A program made the translations under genes and the position numbers. Of a stretch of 64,000 bases of DNA, positions 56,867 through 64,000 are shown piece by piece (positions within the stretch are counted from its first letter, which is position 1; each line of letters starts with the position of its first letter). The DNA comes from Pinibacter aurantiacus (lineage in GTDB: Bacteria > Bacteroidota > Bacteroidia > Chitinophagales > Chitinophagaceae): assembly GCF_019130065.1 (NCBI RefSeq), contig NZ_JAHSPG010000003.1, forward strand, positions 248,001 through 312,000, given 5' to 3'. Under the pieces are notes generated by a model that saw nothing but the letters and a program-made list of their open reading frames with translations, made no database searches and was not told where the DNA came from.

Positions 56867-57790
56867 TTACTGTTTCATCAATGATAATGGCCAGGGCAGC
56901 CGGTTTATTTTAATGTGCAAATAACTTACTGGAACAGATCCAAACTGCTTATTAAAAAAAGCAATGCCCTCGATATCAGACCCTTCGAATCTAAAAGTGT
57001 TTTTTCGAAGTTTGGCGTCCTCGATCGCCCGATGTGTCAAAAAATAAAATGCGCCCATCTCTTTGCCAGCTGCGTTACTTCCTCCTAACAAAGAGTAGGC
57101 ATACCGTTGATCATGCAATACCAAATAAAACGCAATCAATTCTCCACCATGAAATGCTCCGTACGTACTAATATTTTTCTTATCAAGTGCAAAGTTACAA
57201 ACGGCTGCCAGCCTTTTGTAGTCCGCGTCACTAATTGACCGGTGCACATCCTGGTAATTTTCTTTGTATTTGCTTATTATAGAATCAATACTTACTTCAT
57301 TTGAAAAAATGATATCAGACGATAAAGCCACGTTTATTTTTCTCTTTGCTAAACGATTGTAGCTTTTGTTGCCATCGTATTCATTAGTACAGGGGATTAA
57401 ATAGTTTGTACGGCTTACAGTAGAGATGCCAGGGTCTGTGACATTGTCCTTCGATGCAAATTCATTTATGTCTATATCAACAAACTTGAATGCGGCAGGG
57501 ATAGCTTTAATAAAATCTTTTAGCGCTATCTTGTTGCCTGGTTTATAAAAAGGGCCTAAAGAGGCAGTAAAGTAAGGTTGATATAAATACTTTATTCCGT
57601 ATTTGCTTTTCCAGGTCAACGGCATTACTACATCGTAGTCGCCCACCACCAGTGCGTCCCAGTTATCGGCCATTTCATCCAGCCACCAGGATCGGGCATA
57701 GATCAGGCCATTGGGCGCAACCTCCACGCAAGCATTCCACTTTTCGATATCAATTTCCCTGCGTTGTATGTAGCTTATCGTTTCACTCAT
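56867..57790 (-). CDS. second Fem/GNAT-like acyltransferase
   Basis: A 307-residue protein with the Fem/GNAT-fold layout: N-terminal NGLIYARSWWLDEMADNWDALV, a middle NRLAKRKINVAL segment, and a C-terminal half with GAFHGGELIAFYLVLHDQRYAYSLLGGSN followed by KNTFRFEGSDIEGIAFFNKQFG. It is encoded 6 bases after the M1 peptidase gene on the same strand. Weakly similar in layout to the 52200 protein but not obviously a paralogue by sequence. Acceptor unknown. Confidence 0.65.
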   Translation of the reverse strand: MSETISYIQRREIDIEKWNACVEVAPNGLIYARSWWLDEMADNWDALVVGDYDVVMPLTWKSKYGIKYLYQPYFTASLGPFYKPGNKIALKDFIKAIPAAFKFVDIDINEFASKDNVTDPGISTVSRTNYLIPCTNEYDGNKSYNRLAKRKINVALSSDIIFSNEVSIDSIISKYKENYQDVHRSISDADYKRLAAVCNFALDKKNISTYGAFHGGELIAFYLVLHDQRYAYSLLGGSNAAGKEMGAFYFLTHRAIEDAKLRKNTFRFEGSDIEGIAFFNKQFGSVPVSYLHIKINRLPWPLSLMKQ

Positions 57791-57796
57791 GAATGG

Positions 57797-60673
57797 TTAT
57801 AGAGGCACTTTGGTGCCAAATATTTTTCGCAACGTAAGATTTTGAATGTCTATGCTAAATGAGATTCGCTTGCCAAATGTGTTGGTTGCCGGATCTGTTT
57901 GCAATTCGTCTTTAAAGTCTTTGCTGTATACAAGCGGCGCATAAATGTTGATGACATTTTTAAGCAACGATAACTGCAAACCACCAACATATAATATCCT
58001 GCTGCCTGTATAAGTTACGTCATCTTTTGACCAAGCATCAGCGGTTGTGCCAAAATCGAAGAATAACTTCAACGGTATCCATTTTGGAAAAATCTGGTAA
58101 GGCAGGGAGGTATTCAAATTAATCGCCGCAACCCAATTATCAGAGCGGTTTGGCAACGATGCGAATTGATCTGTATGCAGAATCTTTAAATCTCCATCAC
58201 GCATCATTGTTTGCTGACTTGCAACTCCATCGTTATCGTTTCTTCCAAAAAAATAATTGCTGTAGGTATAATCTTCATTTCCTTTTACTGCCGTAAGTTT
58301 TGGCATGTAGCGATAATTTTCAAATAGCTTGGTTGTTGTGCGGCTGCCTATATAACCAAACTTCGCTGCAAACAAACGGACACTTGCTCCCCCACCTTTT
58401 GCATAATTTAAGAAATAGTTTCCGGTAATGGTTGCCTTCCAGAATGACGCACCCTGCTGCAACTGCAGTTTAGCATCGTAAGGATATATTACACGGTTGT
58501 TATCTATTCCAAAAGTCAATTGATTTAAGTATCTGGTGGAATATGTGTTTGGAGACGGATAGTAATTAGAGTCTGTTATTTTCTGCACATATTGGAAATT
58601 GTTTTCTCCAATAAAATAAGTCTTCCATTCAATCCATTTATGAATAGAGTTTAACATCGACTTGTTTGCAAAATCGATTCTTAGAGTTGGAACCAGTTTA
58701 TAAAATCCGGCAAATACTTTGGCGCCGTTGCTATCCACTCCATCGTTGGTAGAGAACTTTGCTCCACTCAATGCCAGTTCAATATGCTTTATTTTTTGCG
58801 ATGGCTGGTACCAGTTGTATCCAACACGCCCAATGCCGGTAAACGTTTTGCTTACCGTTCCATACATCGGCGCAAGCACATATTGCAAACGAGGCAAAGG
58901 CAACTGATAGTTGTGTATTAAAGCGCCTACCATGAAATGATCGTAGTCGTTAAATCCGACTGCGGGTAAAAGCGAAATCCATTTTTTCTTATCAATAAAA
59001 CGCAAACTCAGCAGCCATCCCTGGGCTAATGTCTTCTGCGTTTTATTGTCAATCGCACCTTTCTGATCCAACTTTGCCCAGAGATCGTCAATGGCTTGAC
59101 CGCTTGTTTTCTCTACTACATTTTTAAAATCTTCCGGCTGCGGATGTTTGAACTGCCATTGCCTGTAATACTCATGCATACAAGAGTCGAACATGGTAGT
59201 GCCTAACTTTTGCTCTAGCGCCTTCATCCACTCGCCCGTTTTGGTATAAGTGATCAAGCCATAATTGAGCTCCGTAAACTGATCAGCAGGAATATTGATC
59301 GGTTGATCCTGCCTGATGCCTTCGACACTTGCCAGTGTCAAAGCATCAATAGTACCGGGCGAGCCGCTCCTGTGATCGTAGTAAGTATTGAACCCTTCAT
59401 CCATCCAGGCATATGTACGCTCGTTGGTTGCCAAAACTCCCTGCAACCAGTTATGGCCTACTTCGTGGAATATAGTTTCTTCAACCGTAAGGGCATCATC
59501 GGCAGGCGCAATCATTGTGATGGTTGGATATTCCATGCCGCTGTACGTCTTTGTAACCGTATTCTCCTGAACGGCACTCACAGTGTTAAACGGATATTCG
59601 CCCAGCCATTGTGAATGTTTTACGATCGCATCTTTTATAAACCGTATGCTGTTTACCCAATTGTTGGCTTGTGATTTCAAATAAAACGCCCATACATTAA
59701 TCACTCTTCCGGATTGCAATTGCAGCGTATCTTTTCTTACAATGAAATTTCGATTTGCAAACAACGCGAAGTCGATAACGTTGTTTTGAATGTAGTGTAG
59801 CGTTTTAGTCGGTAGTTGTTTGTTGTTAGTTGTTAAGTTTTGTGACGCAGTAGTTTTGTTTTTTGCTTTAGCCGTTGAGTGTTTAGTGTTCGTCGGCTTT
59901 TTCTTTGCAGGCGCCGTCTTTTTTCCTTTTGCTTTTTGACTTTTGACTTTTTCCTTTTGAATTTCTCCAGGTTGCTTTGCTTTTTCTTCCAGCCACGCCA
60001 GTTCATCTTCATTTTGCAAGTCGCCGGTTGCAGCCACTACAAAGTCTTTAGGCAGTGTGATCGTTACATCGTAGTTACCAAATTCACTGTAAAATTCGCC
60101 TTGGTCAAGATAAGGCATTTCGTGCCAGCCCTTCCTGTCGTACACTGCCGGCTTTGGAAACCATTGTGTGAGCTGGTAAGAATTTCCAAGATGACCACCA
60201 CGCGAAAAATTATATGGCAGCTGTACATGAAACGGAGTTGTGATGGTTATCGTTTTTCCCGGTGCCAGTGGTATTGGCAGCATCACTTTTACAACGTCTA
60301 TGTATTGCGGATGATCTTCGGTTTCAGCGGTTAGTCCATCTATTTTAAAATCAAGCCTGTTGATATAACCGCGTTGTGTTTTATTGGAAAAATAAAAATC
60401 CGTTCTTCCGTTTCTCAGCAATTGCTCGCTGAAAGCGGTTTTATCATTCTTATAGGCATTGGGCCAAATGTGAAACCAAATGAATTTTAAAGTATCTGGA
60501 GAATTGTTGGTGTAGGTGATCGTTTCAAATGCATCAAGGGTCTGATCAATATCATTAAGTGTGACCTTGATCTCGAAATTTGCCTGCTGCTGCCAATAGC
60601 CATTTTGTGAATATGATGGCAAGCTGCAAATGCATACAAAAGCCAATAAGAAAAATGTAAGGTTAAGGCGCAT
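57797..60673 (-). CDS. M1 family metallopeptidase with beta-barrel-like C-terminal half
   Basis: A 958-residue exported protein. Signal peptide about 1-23 (ending SYSQ); M1 N-terminal domain; GMEYPT exopeptidase-type segment; zinc motif HEVGHNW (His403, Glu404, His407) with the third ligand in DEGFNTYYDH near 422. The C-terminal 350 residues (from about 610) are amphipathic strands (RIGRVGYNWYQ-like, LTFGIDNNRVIYPY, AKFGYIGSRTT, LKLFFDFG) ending VPL, as in an outer-membrane barrel. Residues about 236-286 are a Lys/Thr-rich low-complexity insert derived from repeat DNA. The start at 60673 precedes a good signal; upstream codons read the REP-like pair. Confidence 0.82.
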   Translation of the reverse strand: MRLNLTFFLLAFVCICSLPSYSQNGYWQQQANFEIKVTLNDIDQTLDAFETITYTNNSPDTLKFIWFHIWPNAYKNDKTAFSEQLLRNGRTDFYFSNKTQRGYINRLDFKIDGLTAETEDHPQYIDVVKVMLPIPLAPGKTITITTPFHVQLPYNFSRGGHLGNSYQLTQWFPKPAVYDRKGWHEMPYLDQGEFYSEFGNYDVTITLPKDFVVAATGDLQNEDELAWLEEKAKQPGEIQKEKVKSQKAKGKKTAPAKKKPTNTKHSTAKAKNKTTASQNLTTNNKQLPTKTLHYIQNNVIDFALFANRNFIVRKDTLQLQSGRVINVWAFYLKSQANNWVNSIRFIKDAIVKHSQWLGEYPFNTVSAVQENTVTKTYSGMEYPTITMIAPADDALTVEETIFHEVGHNWLQGVLATNERTYAWMDEGFNTYYDHRSGSPGTIDALTLASVEGIRQDQPINIPADQFTELNYGLITYTKTGEWMKALEQKLGTTMFDSCMHEYYRQWQFKHPQPEDFKNVVEKTSGQAIDDLWAKLDQKGAIDNKTQKTLAQGWLLSLRFIDKKKWISLLPAVGFNDYDHFMVGALIHNYQLPLPRLQYVLAPMYGTVSKTFTGIGRVGYNWYQPSQKIKHIELALSGAKFSTNDGVDSNGAKVFAGFYKLVPTLRIDFANKSMLNSIHKWIEWKTYFIGENNFQYVQKITDSNYYPSPNTYSTRYLNQLTFGIDNNRVIYPYDAKLQLQQGASFWKATITGNYFLNYAKGGGASVRLFAAKFGYIGSRTTTKLFENYRYMPKLTAVKGNEDYTYSNYFFGRNDNDGVASQQTMMRDGDLKILHTDQFASLPNRSDNWVAAINLNTSLPYQIFPKWIPLKLFFDFGTTADAWSKDDVTYTGSRILYVGGLQLSLLKNVINIYAPLVYSKDFKDELQTDPATNTFGKRISFSIDIQNLTLRKIFGTKVPL
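59805..59968 (-). repeat. intergenic-type repeat DNA inside the M1 peptidase coding region
   Basis: On the plus strand 59930-59964 reads TTTTTCCTTTTGC and CTTTTTGACTTTTGACTTTT, the family H sequence; 59805-59900 carries GTTGTTAGTTGTTAAG and GTTGAGTGTTTAGTG units. In the minus-strand reading frame these give KEKVKSQKAKGKK and NLTTNNKQLPTK, with no stop. Confidence 0.75.
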
Positions 60674-60713
60674 TTTCAAAAATAGGAAAAATGGTTGGCA
60701 GTCGTAGGGGCGA

Positions 60714-60821
60714 ATTGCATTCGCCCTAGCTGCACCCAAACGGTGCAACAAAATATATGCAAGAATCCTGCATTGTATTACACGTTCAACTTGCATCAGG
60801 GCGAATGCAATTCGCCCCCAC
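60714..60821. repeat. inverted pair of REP-like palindromes (copy 2)
   Basis: Arms 60714-60739 and 60797-60821 carry the GGGCGAATTGCATTCGCCC palindrome in inverted orientation, the same unit as at 2666-2781. Interior sequence differs from copy 1. Confidence 0.75.
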
Positions 60822-60830
60822 AATTTTCAA

Positions 60831-62240
60831 TTATTTCCCCTTTCCGGTAAAAATAATCCTCAGCGTATATATCATGATTTTGAAGTCGAGAGAAAGAGAA
60901 ATGTTCTCGATGTACACAAGATCGTACTGCATTCGGGTGATCATCTCATCTATGTTTTCTGCGTAACCAAATTGAACCATACCCCACGAGGTAAGACCCG
61001 GCTTTACTTTTAGCAGGTATTTGAAATAAGGTGTTTTTTGAAGGATCTGGTCAATGTAAAACTGGCGCTCGGGACGGGGGCCGACCAAACTCATTTCGCC
61101 TATTAAAATATTCCACAATTGAGGTAGTTCGTCAAGGCGCCATTTGCGCATGGTTTTACCCCATTTGGTGATGCGTGGGTCATTTTCTGATGAAAGAGCC
61201 GGACCATTTTCCTCGGCGTCCACTCTCATTGATCTGAATTTGTAAATGATGAATGGCTTGCCTTTGTAACCGGTTCTCTCCTGCTTGTATATAAGCGGCC
61301 CTTTAGAGGTAAGCCTTACCCGAATGGCCACAAACAACAACAGTGGAGACAATACTACAAGACTAACAAATGATGCTGCGATATCAATTAAACGCTTTAC
61401 GTTTTGCTGCCAGCCGGTAAGAAGGCCGGTGTTGATCTCTGCCAGCAATGGCGTGTACACATTATTTGTTTTCACAGAGCCGGAAACAATGTCGAGTGTT
61501 TTAGGAATGATCTTTACTTCCACGTCCTTCTCGCTGAGCTTTTCCAGCAACGCTTCTATGTCTTCGTGATGCGACTTGTCCATTGCCAGCACCACTACTT
61601 TTATATCGTATTTATACAGCACCTCGTCTAATGAACTTAGTGCACCCAAATAAGGAAGCTCATCTGAAAAACCATTTTTATGAGCGCTTAAAAAGCCGGC
61701 ATAATAGTAGCCAGTCAGGTGAAGCAGGCCTTTCGTTTGCGTGTATATTTCGTATGATGTGGCGTGATCTCCTACGAGCAAAGCATTGAATTTTATGTCT
61801 CCATTTTTCAATTGTCTCTTTGTAAGGGAAAGCAGTATCCATCTACCTAAAAAAGTAATAAAGAATTGCAGAAAAAGAAAAGAGAAAAAAGCAATGTAGT
61901 AAAACGAAAGTGTGCGTCTCACATCATTCACCCTCAAAATGAAGAACATGCAAACGCAACCAATAAGCGAGCAAATGAAGGTTATATTAAATTCATTGAG
62001 TCGCGATTTTTTATACAACGACTCATAGCACCCAACGATAAAATAAATGATCACCCACGCAAGTGGCATTAAAAATAAGCCGATGGCAAAAGGTGGATTT
62101 ATCCGGAACTGTTCTGAAAATGAAAATGGAATTTTCAGGAGTTCACACCGGATGGCGTAAAACAAAATCCATGTTAGCAATGCCGCCAGGGCATCGCTAA
62201 CAATATACCATGCATAAGGAATCTTTTTATTTGATAGCAT
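60831..62240 (-). CDS. undecaprenyl-phosphate sugar phosphotransferase (WbaP/WcaJ type)
   Basis: A 469-residue polyprenyl glycosylphosphotransferase that starts surface-glycan repeat units by moving a sugar-1-phosphate to undecaprenyl phosphate. Layout: N-terminal helices (about 10-150), a Rossmann-like CoA-binding-type domain (about 150-270), then the catalytic bacterial sugar transferase domain with [32 protein letters not shown] and the catalytic DE pair in [12 protein letters not shown], ending VGPRPER. It is in the same direction as the M1 peptidase gene and lies between it and the Gfo/Idh/MocA gene. Confidence 0.9.
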   Translation of the reverse strand: MLSNKKIPYAWYIVSDALAALLTWILFYAIRCELLKIPFSFSEQFRINPPFAIGLFLMPLAWVIIYFIVGCYESLYKKSRLNEFNITFICSLIGCVCMFFILRVNDVRRTLSFYYIAFFSFLFLQFFITFLGRWILLSLTKRQLKNGDIKFNALLVGDHATSYEIYTQTKGLLHLTGYYYAGFLSAHKNGFSDELPYLGALSSLDEVLYKYDIKVVVLAMDKSHHEDIEALLEKLSEKDVEVKIIPKTLDIVSGSVKTNNVYTPLLAEINTGLLTGWQQNVKRLIDIAASFVSLVVLSPLLLFVAIRVRLTSKGPLIYKQERTGYKGKPFIIYKFRSMRVDAEENGPALSSENDPRITKWGKTMRKWRLDELPQLWNILIGEMSLVGPRPERQFYIDQILQKTPYFKYLLKVKPGLTSWGMVQFGYAENIDEMITRMQYDLVYIENISLSLDFKIMIYTLRIIFTGKGK

Positions 62241-62247
62241 TCAAGAC

Positions 62248-63222
62248 TTATGCGTTAATAGTAGTGTTTTTTATCTTATTAAGTATTTGGTGCGCTATTT
62301 CCATTGCCCTGTAACCATCCACTGCAGATACAATCGGCGGGGTATTGTTCACAATAGCGTCACGGAACTTTTCTAGTTCCATTTTTATAGCGTTTACTTC
62401 AGGCACCAACGGGTTGGCAACAGCAATTGTTTTTTTGCCGTGGTTTGTTTCTATGTCAAATTCAAAAACGTTGGCATCTTCCTCAGTTTTTAATTTGATC
62501 ACCTCTGTTTTCTTATTCAGGAAGTCCATGCCAATGTAAGCGTCTTTTTGGAACAGACGCATTTTGCGCATTTTCTTCATAGAAATTCTGCTGGAAGTAA
62601 GATTCACCACGCAACCATTGTTAAATTCTATGCGAACGTTGGCAATGTCGGGCGTATCTGACATAACAGCTACCCCACTCGCAGAAATAGATTTTACTTC
62701 GCTTTTAACAAGCGTGAGGATAATGTCGATATCGTGAATCATTAAATCCAGGACTACGCTTACTTCTGTACCTCTTGGGTTAAATTGCGCAAGACGATGC
62801 ACTTCAATGAACATGGGGTTCAGCTCCAGGCCTTGTGTAGCGAGATATGCGGGATTGAAACGTTCTACGTGTCCTACCTGCATTTTTATGTTGGATTCGC
62901 GGGCAAGGTTTACCAGCGTTTTTGCTTCGTCTATTGTATTTGCCAAAGGCTTTTCCACGAAAACGTGTTTGCCTTTACGAATGGCTTTCTGGCAAAGGTC
63001 AAAATGGAAAGTTGTCGGCGCCACAATATCTACTGCGTCACAGGCATCAATCAGTTTTTCAGGATCGAGAAAACGGGCAAGCTGATATTTATCAGACACT
63101 TCCTGCGCCATCGAATCATTTGGGTCGTAAAAACCTACCAACTCAACGTCTTTTATCTCCTTCCAGTTGTTCAAGTGAAATTTACCCAAATGGCCCACGC
63201 CGAATACACCTATTTTAAGCAT
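62248..63222 (-). CDS. Gfo/Idh/MocA family oxidoreductase (nucleotide-sugar type)
   Basis: A 324-residue cytoplasmic dehydrogenase: N-terminal GVFGVGHLGKFHL for NAD(P) binding, VEKPLANT (EKP motif, catalytic lysine) and a C-terminal MIHDIDIILTLV segment. It ends 7 bases before the glycosylphosphotransferase start, so the two are cotranscribed, and it likely oxidises or reduces a nucleotide sugar (such as UDP-N-acetyl-hexosaminuronate) used in the same surface glycan. No signal peptide. Confidence 0.87.
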   Translation of the reverse strand: MLKIGVFGVGHLGKFHLNNWKEIKDVELVGFYDPNDSMAQEVSDKYQLARFLDPEKLIDACDAVDIVAPTTFHFDLCQKAIRKGKHVFVEKPLANTIDEAKTLVNLARESNIKMQVGHVERFNPAYLATQGLELNPMFIEVHRLAQFNPRGTEVSVVLDLMIHDIDIILTLVKSEVKSISASGVAVMSDTPDIANVRIEFNNGCVVNLTSSRISMKKMRKMRLFQKDAYIGMDFLNKKTEVIKLKTEEDANVFEFDIETNHGKKTIAVANPLVPEVNAIKMELEKFRDAIVNNTPPIVSAVDGYRAMEIAHQILNKIKNTTINA

Positions 63223-63245
63223 CTATTGAATTTTGCTCAAATATA

Positions 63246-63316
63246 GGAAGGAAGAATTAGGAATCAGGAATTACGAGTTAGGAATTAGACGAGCGGCTAC
63301 CCGCAGCCGGCTGCGG
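63246..63316. repeat. one-armed family C array and GC palindrome
   Basis: 63246-63289 has GAATTAGGAATCAGG units. 63301-63316 is the palindrome CCGCAGCC-GGCTGCGG. Confidence 0.7.
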
Positions 63317-63325
63317 AAACAAAAA

Positions 63326-63353
63326 GGGCTCAACTGCAAGTGCAGTCAAGCCC
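63326..63353 (-). terminator. intrinsic terminator of galT
   Basis: On the minus strand GGGCTTGACTGCA and TGCAGTTGAGCCC pair with a two-base loop, followed by TTTTTG. It lies about 135 bases past the galT stop. Confidence 0.75.
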
Positions 63354-63487
63354 AATGAAACAAAAACCATAATAACAACAACTTTTTTTGCCACCGGCAC
63401 CGAATACACTGAGAAAAAAATTCATTTCAAACCTCTCTGCGTTCTCTGTTCCTCTGTGGCAATATATTTAAGATGCGAAGCATCTCC

Positions 63488-64000
63488 CTACTTCTTCTTA
63501 TAATGCACTGTTGGCAACGCCTTTAATCTCTCTGCTGCGAATTCCGGTGAAATATCGCGTTGAGGATTTGCCAGCATTTCGTAACCCACCATAAATTTCT
63601 TAACAGTTGCCGAACGCAACAATGGCGGATAGAAGTGCATGTGCCAATGCCATTCAGGATGCTCGCCATCATTTACCGGTGCTTCGTGCATGCCTGCAGA
63701 ATACGGGAAAGATGTTTCGAACAAATTATCGTAGCGGATGGTAAGATTTTGGAGTATCTCCGCAAATGCCTGTTTTTCCTCTGCCGTAAACTGAACCACT
63801 GACTGCACATGACGTTTGCTGATGATCATTGTTTCGTATGGCCAAACTGCCCAGAATGGTACGAGTGCTACGAAGTGATCATTTTCTGCAATTATCCTTT
63901 CCTGCTTTTTCAGTTCCAGCTTTAAGTAGTCCGCCAATAAGCTGCGGCCATGCTGCTCGTAATATTTTTTCTGCTGCTGCAATTCTTTGAAAACTTCCAG
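63488..64000 (-). CDS. galT: galactose-1-phosphate uridylyltransferase, C-terminal part (cut by window edge)
   Basis: The open frame runs off the right edge; about 170 C-terminal residues are visible. They contain the second half of the GalT (HIT-superfamily) domain: KYYEQHGRSLLADYLKLEL, ENDHFVALVPFWAVWPYETMI and the histidine-rich WHWHMHFYPPLLRS. The active-site HPH of the N-terminal half lies outside. GalT interconverts UDP-glucose and galactose-1-phosphate in the Leloir pathway. It may relate to the neighbouring glycan genes or to galactose use; only the C-terminal part is seen. Confidence 0.9.
   Translation of the reverse strand: MEVFKELQQQKKYYEQHGRSLLADYLKLELKKQERIIAENDHFVALVPFWAVWPYETMIISKRHVQSVVQFTAEEKQAFAEILQNLTIRYDNLFETSFPYSAGMHEAPVNDGEHPEWHWHMHFYPPLLRSATVKKFMVGYEMLANPQRDISPEFAAERLKALPTVHYKKK

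Overview
The window reads as chromosomal DNA of a Bacteroidota bacterium, most likely class Chitinophagia (family Chitinophagaceae or close). Evidence: a PorW/SprE-type TPR protein of the type IX secretion system, Bacteroidota-type promoters (TAnnTTTG -7 boxes), many SpII lipoproteins with short lipoboxes, paired DUF4230 proteins, a DUF2975/XRE pair, TAT-exported Gfo/Idh/MocA oxidoreductase and moderate GC. There are no rRNA or tRNA genes, no insertion sequences, no prophage and no CRISPR array that I can see.

Layout. 1-9.4 kb: Lon protease, class A penicillin-binding protein, a LuxE-family protein (minus), a small lipoprotein, an M42 aminopeptidase and biotin synthase. 9.4-21 kb: cupredoxin, outer-membrane barrel protein, PorW/SprE, a two-gene bactofilin module, a membrane protein/SprT pair, a GNAT acetyltransferase, a secreted protein, and an ATP-grasp/glutamine-amidotransferase pair. 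21-32 kb: M14 carboxypeptidase, gamma-glutamyltransferase, DinB-like protein, TAT-exported oxidoreductase, ceramidase-like membrane protein, Crp/Fnr regulator and aconitase. 32-41 kb: an accessory-looking block of small hypothetical, VOC, XRE, DUF1801 and DUF2975 genes, then a 51-residue basic protein, a DEAD-box helicase with a structured leader, and a DUF6252-like lipoprotein. 41-52 kb: cytidylate kinase, ClpC, STAS protein, amino-acid permease, heptose kinase, isoaspartyl peptidase, two DUF4230 proteins and IspD. 52-64 kb: a surface polysaccharide locus (two Fem/GNAT-like acyltransferases, glycosyltransferase, flippase, TupA-like ATP-grasp, polyprenyl glycosylphosphotransferase, Gfo/Idh/MocA dehydrogenase) surrounding an M1 peptidase with a beta-barrel-like C-terminal part; the window ends inside galT.

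The most unusual feature lies between the genes. About thirty intergenic spacers carry short-period repeats (about 7-9 bp units, about a dozen unrelated sequence families). Most are arranged as two inverted arms around a centre that often holds a perfect palindrome or intrinsic terminator. The arms commonly start at, or even supply, the stop codon of the flanking gene, and in most families the strand that a ribosome would enter is rich in stop codons. One family without stop codons on one strand occurs in frame inside the M1 peptidase gene. A second repeat class is a pair of REP-like palindromes of about 26 bp, present twice in inverted-pair form. I do not know a described system matching the first class; its function (bidirectional termination, RNA 3'-end structure, or selfish spread) is inference.
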